A stretch of 64,000 nt of DNA. It comes from Listeria valentina. Its GTDB lineage: Bacteria; Bacillota; Bacilli; Lactobacillales; Listeriaceae. The translations under genes and the position numbers were made by a program. The notes under the pieces were generated by a model, which saw nothing but the letters and a program-made list of their open reading frames with translations, did no database searches and had not been told where the DNA came from. The stretch is taken from assembly GCF_011800755.1 (NCBI RefSeq), contig NZ_JAATJW010000004.1, positions 29,460 to 93,459 on the forward strand. Reading direction: 5' to 3'. Position 1 is the stretch's first letter. Each line of letters opens with the position of its first letter. This document shows positions 17,703-26,781 of this stretch, piece after piece.

Positions 17703-18752
17703 ATGGCGATTTCAGAAGCAAAAGCGCGGGAGTTTTATGAGGCGCTGCTCGAAAAAAACCAACAATATGACGGCACTTTTTTTGCAGGAATCAAGACAAC
17801 GGGGATTTTTTGCCATGCGAGCTGTACGGCTAGGAAGCCTAAGTTTGAGAACTGCGAATTCTTTTTGACGGCAGAAGAAGCCTTGCTAGCTGGATTCAGG
17901 CCTTGCAAACGCTGTAGGCCGCTTTCTTATCCAAACAGCATCCCAGAGGAAGTGGAAACGCTCGTTGCCGCCGTTGAAGCTCATCCGGAAAAGCGCTGGA
18001 AAGAAGCAGATTTTCACGAACTAGGCATTCATTCGGCCACAGCGCGACGCAAGTTCAAGGAAATTTACGGGATGACTTTTGTGCAATACGCGAGCTCCAG
18101 ACGAATGGGGATTGCTTTCAAAGAAATTTTAGCAGGTGAAAAAGTGATCGATCAGCAAGTTTCGCTTGGCTACGAATCTCCGAGTGCTTTTAACGATGCT
18201 TTCACTAAAATCATGGGGAACCCGCCTAAAAAAACCGAAGTGAAGCCGCTTTACGTGAATATTATTGCAACACCAGTTGGGCGGATGTTCAGCATCACGG
18301 ATGAAGAAGCGCTCTACCTGCTTGAATTCATGGATCGGCGTGGTTTGGAGCGGGAAATCGAACAACTCCGAAAGAAGCACAACGCTCGGATATTAGTCGG
18401 CGAAACAGAGATAAACTCGAAGCTCGAGCAAGAACTAGATGAATACTTTGCGCAAGAACGGACGAGTTTTACGATACCGCTACATGTGGATGGCACTCCG
18501 TTTCAAAAACAAGTGTGGCAGTCACTACTTGAAATCCCCTCAGGCGAAACGAGGTCCTATCAAGATATCGCACTGGCACTTGGCAATAAGAATCTCGTCC
18601 GGGCCATTGGAAATGCCAATGGACTAAACAAAATCGCGATTGTTATCCCTTGCCACCGAGTTATCCAAACAAGTGGAGAACTGGGCGGCTATGGCGGTGG
18701 CGTTAGGCGCAAGAAATACTTGCTTCAATTAGAAGGACATATTGTGGAATGA
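17703..18752 (+). CDS. ada: Bifunctional Ada: phosphotriester/O6-methylguanine methyltransferase and transcription regulator
   Basis: A 349-residue fused Ada. The N-terminal zinc domain has Cys37, Cys41, Cys68 and Cys71 (GIFCHASC and RPCKRCRP), with Cys37 the expected acceptor of methyl groups from phosphotriesters. An AraC-like HTH segment follows (about 85-180, FKEIYGMTFVQYASSRRMG). The C-terminal methyltransferase carries the PCHRV active site with Cys317. It repairs alkylated DNA and, once methylated, should activate its own gene. Bacillus subtilis splits these functions into AdaA and AdaB; the one-protein form here is as in enterobacteria. TATAAT at 17669-17674 has no good -35 box but AAAGCGTT just before it, similar to the enterobacterial Ada box, consistent with activator dependence. 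Confidence 0.92.
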   Translation: MAISEAKAREFYEALLEKNQQYDGTFFAGIKTTGIFCHASCTARKPKFENCEFFLTAEEALLAGFRPCKRCRPLSYPNSIPEEVETLVAAVEAHPEKRWKEADFHELGIHSATARRKFKEIYGMTFVQYASSRRMGIAFKEILAGEKVIDQQVSLGYESPSAFNDAFTKIMGNPPKKTEVKPLYVNIIATPVGRMFSITDEEALYLLEFMDRRGLEREIEQLRKKHNARILVGETEINSKLEQELDEYFAQERTSFTIPLHVDGTPFQKQVWQSLLEIPSGETRSYQDIALALGNKNLVRAIGNANGLNKIAIVIPCHRVIQTSGELGGYGGGVRRKKYLLQLEGHIVE

Positions 18753-18761
18753 AGCCTCTCT

Positions 18762-18805
18762 AAACACCCTTAATCGTTAGATATTTAACGGTTGAGGGTG
18801 TTTTT
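18762..18805 (+). terminator. Terminator of ada
   Basis: AAACACCCT and AGGGTGTTT pair with an inner TCGTTA/TTAACG helix, followed by a T-run. Confidence 0.8.
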
Positions 18806-18903
18806 ATGTTTTTGCGCAAACAACGAACGAGATGCAGAAAGCGGCCACGTTAGGAGAAAAAGCATTGCGTATTTGGGCTATATTTTTGTGAGGTGAAACG
18901 GGC

Positions 18904-19005
18904 TTGATAAGCATTTTTCTTCTTTTACTTTTATTGTGGTCTCTTACGCATTTTAAAGGGTCACTAGATTATTTAGAGAGGCGAGTTTTTTATTGGTTTT
19001 TTTGA
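18904..19005 (+). CDS. Possible 33-residue hydrophobic peptide
   Basis: TTG at 18904, eight bases after GAGGTG, opens MISIFLLLLLLWSLTHFKG and runs to TGA at 19005. The first 14 residues would form one short membrane helix and the rest is basic. I recognise no family, the TTG start is weak, and the frame may be chance. The surrounding stretch 18806-19087 has no other supported feature. Confidence 0.2.
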   Translation: MISIFLLLLLLWSLTHFKGSLDYLERRVFYWFF

Positions 19006-19087
19006 TAAAAGCTTCTAAGTTCCGCTTTTCGCTGAATAGGGATTTCTTTTAAAGTTTTAGCATCCAGCATTGTCAGAGGGTCTTAAA

Positions 19088-19115
19088 GTGACAAGTCTCA
19101 ATCAATTTTTATAAG
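19088..19115 (+). promoter_or_regulatory. Candidate promoter of the PTS-glucosidase operon
   Basis: GTGACA (19088-19093), 16 bases, TATAAG (19110-19115), about 95 bases before the EIIB start. I see no RAT element or clear cre here, so control probably acts through the PRD regulator at DNA level. Confidence 0.4.
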
Positions 19116-19209
19116 TCTGTTCCCTGCGTTTCCTGCTAGTAGGAAAAAAATTTAAATGAATGCGTTTTCTATAGTTGGTATGCTTGATTTAACAAAGGAG
19201 GAATGGACG

Positions 19210-19527
19210 ATGACGAAAAAAATCTTACTTGTTTGTGGGGCAGGAGCTTCTTCAGGGTTTGTTGCAGCGGCGGCTAGAAAAGCTGCAAAAAAAGGTGGCT
19301 TTGATTTTGAAATAAAGGCTAAAAGTGAGTCGGAGTTAAATGATAATTTGGATACTACGGATTTACTTTTAGTGGCACCGCATTTGAAATACATGATCGA
19401 CGAAGTAAAAGATGTCTGTACGGAAAAAGGCGTGAAATATGGTATTATTCCTCAAAAAGTTTATGGTTCGCTTGATGGAAAGGGACTAGTTGAATTTGCT
19501 GAAGAAGTTTTAAAGGAAGGGAATTAG
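19210..19527 (+). CDS. PTS lactose/cellobiose-family EIIB component
   Basis: A 105-residue cytoplasmic phosphocarrier starting MTKKILLVCGAGASSG. Cys9 is the residue phosphorylated by EIIA and passed to the incoming sugar. I use ATG 19210, eight bases after AAAGGAGG; the frame open to 19156 lacks this site. It is followed after one base by EIIA and then EIIC, all needed for one sugar-specific PTS permease of the Lac family, which takes up cellobiose, other beta-glucosides, chitobiose or lactose. Confidence 0.92.
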   Translation: MTKKILLVCGAGASSGFVAAAARKAAKKGGFDFEIKAKSESELNDNLDTTDLLLVAPHLKYMIDEVKDVCTEKGVKYGIIPQKVYGSLDGKGLVEFAEEVLKEGN

Positions 19528-19528
19528 T

Positions 19529-19858
19529 ATGGAAAAAGTAAAAAAAGAAGAACTAAATTTGCTTTCTATGGAAGTTATTTTACATGCTGGGAATGCAAGA
19601 GATTTTGTTTTTAAAGCGATTGAACAAGCTGCAAATGGGGATTTTGCGGAAGCAGATAGCTTGATGGAACGAGCGAATGAAGAAATTCATCAAGCCCACC
19701 GCGAGCAAACGAGTACGTTACAAAAAGAAGCGGAAGGAATTGAAATTCCCTATTCACCTTTATTTGGGCATGCGCAAGACACGCTAATGACTGTAAAAAC
19801 GGAATTTAATTTGATTCGAGAATTTATAAAGTTGTATAAAAAATCAAGTGAGAGGTGA
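19529..19858 (+). CDS. PTS lactose/cellobiose-family EIIA component
   Basis: A 109-residue, all-helical EIIA of the Lac family, which receives phosphate from HPr on His81 in LFGHAQDTLMT and passes it to EIIB. The start, LSMEVILHAGNARDFVFKA, matches the trimer-forming helix of LacF/CelC proteins. It overlaps the open frame of EIIC and sits directly after EIIB. Confidence 0.92.
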   Translation: MEKVKKEELNLLSMEVILHAGNARDFVFKAIEQAANGDFAEADSLMERANEEIHQAHREQTSTLQKEAEGIEIPYSPLFGHAQDTLMTVKTEFNLIREFIKLYKKSSER

Positions 19859-19866
19859 CAAGCATC

Positions 19867-22568
<2,702 letters not shown>

Positions 22569-22578
22569 AGAAAAGATA

Positions 22579-22620
22579 GAGCGAAAACTAGCATTTGAAG
22601 GACGGCTAGTTTTTTCGCTC
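22579..22620 (+). terminator. Hairpin between the GH1 gene and the regulator
   Basis: GAGCGAAAACTAGC (22579-22592) pairs with GCTAGTTTTTTCGCTC (22605-22620). Six T follow the inner CTAGC/GCTAG stem, so it may end most transcripts and leave lower expression of the regulator. Confidence 0.6.
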
Positions 22621-22643
22621 GTTAGTGTAAGGGTGTGAAATAT

Positions 22644-24551
22644 ATGCCTAACAAAGAACGACTAGTAGCTTATTTAAAAAAAATTTCGGGTGCACGATTT
22701 GTTTCTGCGAGAGAGTTAGCCGAGGTGTTAGGCGTTACTGATCGAACAATCCGAAACTATGTTAAAACCGTCAATGCGGGTTCTGCCCCTTTAATTGAAA
22801 CGAGTAGGGAAGGCTATCGGCTTTTTGTGCAAAATAAAGATGTGCAAACGACAGATTTAGTGGAACAGTCTATTGATGGCAGGCGTTTCTATATTTTGCG
22901 AAGACTGTTTAAAAATGCAGATCGGGGAATTGATGTGCTCGATATGGCAGATACGCTCTATGTATCAGATGCGAGTATTCGTGCGGATTTAGCTGCACTG
23001 CGTAACTTAGCAGGGAAATACGACTTAATCATTAGGCAGCGTCAAGGGCGCTTTATCTTGGAAGGAAAGGATCGAAATAAACGGCGTTTGATGGTCCAAC
23101 TCGTTCGCTCTACTGGTCAGGGGGATAATGGCTTTGAAGTCGATATCCAAAAATTTCTGGATGAGATTTCTTTAGAACAAGTCACAAGTATTACGGCTAA
23201 GGCTTTTGAAAAATTCCAACTCAAACCGAATTCTTATTTCTTACAAAACTTTATCTTGCATTTGGCAATTGCTATCGACCGTGCAAAAGGAGCAACACTA
23301 CGTTCCCAAATCACAGACATCACAGAAGATGCAATTCAAGAAATTAGTCAGCGCTTATTTGAGCAATTTGGGATTGAATTACTGCAAGAGGATAGTCAGG
23401 AATTACGGTTATTGTGTGAAGGCGAATTTCATCATACGGATATGGAGTTGCTAGAATTCGTGGAACCGCAAGTCATCACATCTCTAGAGCGAGCACTAGC
23501 CGAGATCAAAGAGGTATACCTGTTAGATTTTAATGATGATGCTTTTAAAAAACGTTTGCTTCTGCATGTTCAAAATTTATATGTACGATCCAAACAACAA
23601 AAGTTTTCTCGTAATTTAAGTTTGCTTGAGATTAAAGTGAAGTACCCGGTTTTATTTGATATGGCTATTTATTTATCTTCCATTCTGGCGAACGACTTAG
23701 AAATAACGATTTCAGATGATGAAATGGCTTTTCTAGCACTACATATTGGATCATTTGTAGATAGTCAGAAGAAAGCTGAAGCTAAAATAAAAACAGTGAT
23801 TGTAACGCCTCGATATAATTCGAATGAAGAACGGATAAAAAATCGGATAAAAAAGGAACTGGAAGAAGAACTAACTGTTGTAGCAGTCGTTCAAGATATA
23901 CTGGATTTAGAATTGTCTATTCAGCCTGAACTCATTATTTTCACGCAAATGACAAAGGAAAAAAAGCGAGATTTCCTTTCTCAAGCAAAATCTGTCACAG
24001 TGAAGGAGTTTCTAACAACCAAGGATTTGAATTTAATTCGTAAAACGGTTGAGGAGATCAAGCAGGAAAAGTACAAAACCTTTTTGGAGAATTTTTTACC
24101 ACAATTGATTCGTGAAGACTTTTATTTGGAACTAACGGAAGTTATTGATAAAGCAGAAATATTCGAGATTATTACTTCGGGATTCCTCGCAAAACAGTTT
24201 GTTCCTGCCAATTTTTTAGAAAAACTTACGGAGAGAGAACGATTATCTTCGACTTCTTTTCCGAGCGGTGTGGCTGTTCCGCACTCGATTAAATATGTTT
24301 CTTATCAAACCGGTTTATTCATCATTCATTCGCGCGAAAAGATTGAGTGGGACGGCACTTCGGTGAACTTAGTGATTGCTTTATCGGTAGATCAAGATGA
24401 TTCGGAATCTTTCAATAAAATTTTCCCAAGAATGATTGAACTGCTAGCGGAAGAAATAAATGTTACTTATTTGAACAAAAGTAAAAACCGTGCTGACTTT
24501 ATTACGCGATTGATTCACTTGATGACTTCTGAAGGCTATTATTTAGAATGA
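22644..24551 (+). CDS. BglG/LicR-type PRD transcription activator with EIIA domain
   Basis: A 635-residue regulator with N-terminal HTH (SARELAEVLGVTDRTIRNY), a second HTH (DMADTLYVSDASIRADLAAL), two PRDs, an EIIB-like stretch and a C-terminal EIIA domain. PRD histidines are present in FILHLAIAIDR, LLLHVQNLYVR and FLALHIGSF, and the EIIA histidine in GVAVPHS, so phosphorylation by HPr and the EII is possible. The EIIB-like segment (VIVTPRYNSN) lacks Cys, as in several relatives. ATG 22644 follows AAGGGTG better than GTG 22635. Placed at the end of the PTS-GH1 operon, it is the likely local activator. Confidence 0.88.
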   Translation: MPNKERLVAYLKKISGARFVSARELAEVLGVTDRTIRNYVKTVNAGSAPLIETSREGYRLFVQNKDVQTTDLVEQSIDGRRFYILRRLFKNADRGIDVLDMADTLYVSDASIRADLAALRNLAGKYDLIIRQRQGRFILEGKDRNKRRLMVQLVRSTGQGDNGFEVDIQKFLDEISLEQVTSITAKAFEKFQLKPNSYFLQNFILHLAIAIDRAKGATLRSQITDITEDAIQEISQRLFEQFGIELLQEDSQELRLLCEGEFHHTDMELLEFVEPQVITSLERALAEIKEVYLLDFNDDAFKKRLLLHVQNLYVRSKQQKFSRNLSLLEIKVKYPVLFDMAIYLSSILANDLEITISDDEMAFLALHIGSFVDSQKKAEAKIKTVIVTPRYNSNEERIKNRIKKELEEELTVVAVVQDILDLELSIQPELIIFTQMTKEKKRDFLSQAKSVTVKEFLTTKDLNLIRKTVEEIKQEKYKTFLENFLPQLIREDFYLELTEVIDKAEIFEIITSGFLAKQFVPANFLEKLTERERLSSTSFPSGVAVPHSIKYVSYQTGLFIIHSREKIEWDGTSVNLVIALSVDQDDSESFNKIFPRMIELLAEEINVTYLNKSKNRADFITRLIHLMTSEGYYLE

Positions 24552-24586
24552 AAAAGCAAGCAGGAATAAGAGCCTGCTTGCTTTTT
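24551..24586. terminator. Bidirectional terminator between the PRD regulator and lysP
   Basis: AAAAAGCAAGCAGG (24551-24564) and CCTGCTTGCTTTTT (24573-24586) form a perfect 14-bp stem with an eight-base loop and T-runs on both strands, serving two convergent genes. Confidence 0.92.
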
Positions 24587-24587
24587 A

Positions 24588-26054
24588 CTAATTTTCACGA
24601 TGATCGAACTTTGCTTTATCAAGTGGAACCATTTTTGTTTTTCTTGCAAGTTTATAAGATAACCAGAAAATCAAGAAAACTGGTAAGCCGATGTAAGAAA
24701 TACCAATTTTTTGCCACCAAGCGGGGTTCGTGAAATCAGGATTTAAGAAAGACTGATAATCTTGTCCGATAATGACAAGGATACATAAGATTAGCGCAAG
24801 AATTGGTCCGAATGGGAAGAATTTCGCGCGATATTTTAATTCGCTTAAATCATGACCTTGTTTTAAAAAGGCTTTCCGGAATCGGTAATGGCTGATCGCA
24901 ATCCCGACCCAAGCAATGAAGCCTGTTAATCCAGAAGCGCTCAACAACCATGTATAGATAATCGTGCCATTTTCACTTAGCGTTGTGACGAAAGTAAGCG
25001 CACCGACGATGGTTGTCACAACAAGTGCTGCCATTGGGATACCACGTTTGTTGACTCTAGCCAAGAATTTCGGCGCTTTGCGATCTTTAGCCATGGACCA
25101 AAGCATCCGCGTTGATGCGTATAAGCCTGAATTCCCAGCCGACAATACGGACGTCAAAATAACGGCGTTCATAACAGAAGCAGCGAAGGCAAGACCAGCT
25201 TTTTCAAATACAAGGGTGAATGGGCTGATTGCAACATCTGTCGCTTCGCCACCTAGTAAGTTTGGACTTGTATAAGGAATAATTAATCCGATAACGAAAA
25301 TAGCAAAGATGTAAAATAACAAAATTCGCCAGAAAACTTGCTTGATTGCTTTTGGCACACTTTTTTCAGGCGTGGCACTTTCACCAGCCGCAATTCCGAC
25401 AAGCTCGGTTCCTTGGAAGGAAAATCCAGCAATGAGGAAGGTTCCTAAAATCGCAAAGAATCCACCTTTAAAGGGTGCTTCCCCAAACGTAAAGTTTTTA
25501 AAGCCGATAAACTGACCACCAAGAATGCCGAAGATGGTAAGGACACCGATGATAAGGAAAACGATAACGGTTGCCACTTTGATAATCGAGAACCAGTATT
25601 CACTTTCACCGTATGCGCGAACGGAAAGAGCATTCAATCCGAAAATCAAAACTAGGAAAACTGTGCTCCATAACCATGCAGGGGTATGAGGGAACCAGAA
25701 CTGGACGATAATGGCTGCAGTTGAGATGTCAACGGCAAGCGTAATGGCCCAGTTGAACCAGTAGTTCCAACCGAGTGCAAAACCAAAAGCAGGATCAACA
25801 AAGCGAGTGGCGTAGGTGCTAAAAGAGCCGGATACAGGCATATAAGTGGCCATTTCTCCAAGACTTGTCATCAAGAAGAAAACCATTAATCCAATAGCAA
25901 TATAGGCGACAAGCGCCCCACCCGGCCCCGCTGTTGCGATCGCATTTCCGCTTGCGAGGAAAAGCCCCGTTCCGATTGAACCGCCAATTGCGATCATCGA
26001 TAAATGTCGTGTTTTGAGCGAGCGTTTCACGTCGCCATTTTCATTTTTACTCAT
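24588..26054 (-). CDS. lysP: Lysine-specific permease (APC superfamily)
   Basis: A 488-residue, 12-helix amino acid:proton symporter close to E. coli LysP. The opening SLKTRHLSMIAIGGSIGTGLFLASG is the first-helix motif of amino acid transporters, and QGTELVGIAAGESATPEKSVPKAI is the typical loop after helix 6. Specificity for lysine is supported by a lysine riboswitch immediately upstream on the same strand, not by sequence alone. The ATG at 26054 follows GGAGAG at eight bases. The gene ends at the bidirectional terminator. Confidence 0.92.
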   Translation of the reverse strand: MSKNENGDVKRSLKTRHLSMIAIGGSIGTGLFLASGNAIATAGPGGALVAYIAIGLMVFFLMTSLGEMATYMPVSGSFSTYATRFVDPAFGFALGWNYWFNWAITLAVDISTAAIIVQFWFPHTPAWLWSTVFLVLIFGLNALSVRAYGESEYWFSIIKVATVIVFLIIGVLTIFGILGGQFIGFKNFTFGEAPFKGGFFAILGTFLIAGFSFQGTELVGIAAGESATPEKSVPKAIKQVFWRILLFYIFAIFVIGLIIPYTSPNLLGGEATDVAISPFTLVFEKAGLAFAASVMNAVILTSVLSAGNSGLYASTRMLWSMAKDRKAPKFLARVNKRGIPMAALVVTTIVGALTFVTTLSENGTIIYTWLLSASGLTGFIAWVGIAISHYRFRKAFLKQGHDLSELKYRAKFFPFGPILALILCILVIIGQDYQSFLNPDFTNPAWWQKIGISYIGLPVFLIFWLSYKLARKTKMVPLDKAKFDHREN

Positions 26055-26112
26055 CAATCAAACTCTCCTTTTTTGTGTCGATTATTCATGCACTTTAAAG
26101 GATATTAGTCAA

Positions 26113-26375
26113 TAAAAAAACCACTCGCTTCGCTATCAGAAGAGAGTGGATCGAATTTTAATTAACGTCAATTCATCCTTGTCAGATAGCGCACCTACTA
26201 AAATGACTGTTTTAGTAGCAGTCCAGCCGCTTTCGCTAACTGTCCCAGCAAAATGAATCGCAAAAATCCATTTCACTTCGGCAACTTTCCTGTTCGGTTT
26301 TTGTCACTGGCGTTTCGCGCGCCTCGAAAAACTTACTTGTGATTGCTGCAACCTCTACCTCACCAAACGCGGATG
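26113..26375 (-). promoter_or_regulatory. Lysine riboswitch (L box) with transcription terminator, upstream of lysP
   Basis: On the minus strand the conserved L-box pieces appear in order: TAGAGGTTGC, AAGTA, GGAAAGTTGCCGAAG, TTTTGCTGGG, GGCTGGACTGCT, a P5-like helix CTACTAAAA/TTTTAGTAG, then GCGCTATCTGAC, which closes P1 with GTGAGGTAG (one wobble and one mismatch). Downstream, CCACTCTCTT and AAGCGAGTGG (26148-26121) make a terminator followed by TTTTTTT. Its loop contains GATAGCG, complementary to CGCTATC in the P1 3' strand, giving the antiterminator. Lysine should therefore stabilise P1, allow termination and shut off lysine import. Confidence 0.93.
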
Positions 26376-26390
26376 AGGATTTGTGTTTCA

Positions 26391-26418
26391 ATTGTAAAAG
26401 TTCCTTTTCAATAGTAAA
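26391..26418 (-). promoter_or_regulatory. Candidate promoter of the lysine riboswitch transcript
   Basis: TTTACT (26418-26413), 16 bases, TACAAT (26396-26391) on the minus strand, a few bases before the aptamer. Confidence 0.45.
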
Positions 26419-26503
26419 GCAAATACGGCAAGAAAGCAACCCCCTTTTATAAAAAACAAGATTCGAAAACAAAAACCCTTTTTTCTTGCAAGAAACGAAG
26501 GGG

Positions 26504-26532
26504 TTGACAACGGCGGCAATGCCCCGTAAACT
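26504..26532 (+). promoter_or_regulatory. Promoter of the MutS2-like gene leader
   Basis: TTGACA (26504-26509), 17 bases, TAAACT (26527-26532). It implies a leader of roughly 240 bases before the ATG at 26782. Confidence 0.7.
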
Positions 26533-26539
26533 AAAAAGT

Positions 26540-26731
26540 ATAGAAAGTAAGTGTCCAAAAATTTAATCGAGGTGCTTTTGGTGAGTGTAGTAGGATCTTA
26601 ATTTAGGAACTAAATAGGTAGAAATAAAAATTTTCCTCGTTTCGAGGCTTATTTCTGCTTGCCTAATGAAGATGCCAACACTTTCTAAAAATGAACCTTT
26701 TAGAAACTGCAGGGGAATCTGTGGTTTTTTT
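26540..26731 (+). promoter_or_regulatory. Structured leader resembling a leader-peptide transcription attenuator
   Basis: The leader contains a well-placed upstream ORF (26581-26601) whose bases form the left side of a long interrupted stem: AGTGT, GGATCTT and TTAGG (26584-26607) pair with CCTAA, AAGATGCC and ACACT (26662-26682). Inside is a hairpin AGAAATAA/TTATTTCT with CCTCG/CGAGG at the tip. After it come TTTCTAAAA/TTTTAGAAA (26682-26706) and AAACTGCAG/CTGTGGTTT (26704-26727) followed by seven T, a terminator. The three elements share bases, so they exclude each other in a chain. A ribosome halted on the ORF would open the long stem, favour the middle hairpin and suppress the terminator. 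It matches no riboswitch class I know. Confidence 0.6.
26581..26601 (+). CDS. Six-codon upstream ORF (leader peptide MSVVGS)
   Basis: GTG AGT GTA GTA GGA TCT TAA starts six bases after GAGGTG (26569-26574), a strong Shine-Dalgarno site. It encodes MSVVGS. Its position inside the long leader stem indicates a regulatory rather than a functional peptide. Confidence 0.5.
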   Translation: MSVVGS

Positions 26732-26781
26732 GTGCTTAAGGACGCTTAAAGGTGTCTTCCTTCTTGAAAGGAGAACGCGAA

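Noticed and set aside
19855..19866. GTG start of EIIC at 19855
   Set aside because: The site overlaps the EIIA stop and is not preceded by a Shine-Dalgarno at correct distance; ATG 19867 is.
26236..26472. 78-codon open frame on the minus strand upstream of lysP
   Set aside because: It coincides with the lysine riboswitch aptamer, whose conserved elements explain the sequence.
26540..26731. Known riboswitch or T-box upstream of the MutS2-like gene
   Set aside because: I looked for T-box (GGTGGNACCGCG), SAM, FMN, c-di-AMP, manganese, guanidine and other consensus pieces and found none; the upstream ORF fits better.
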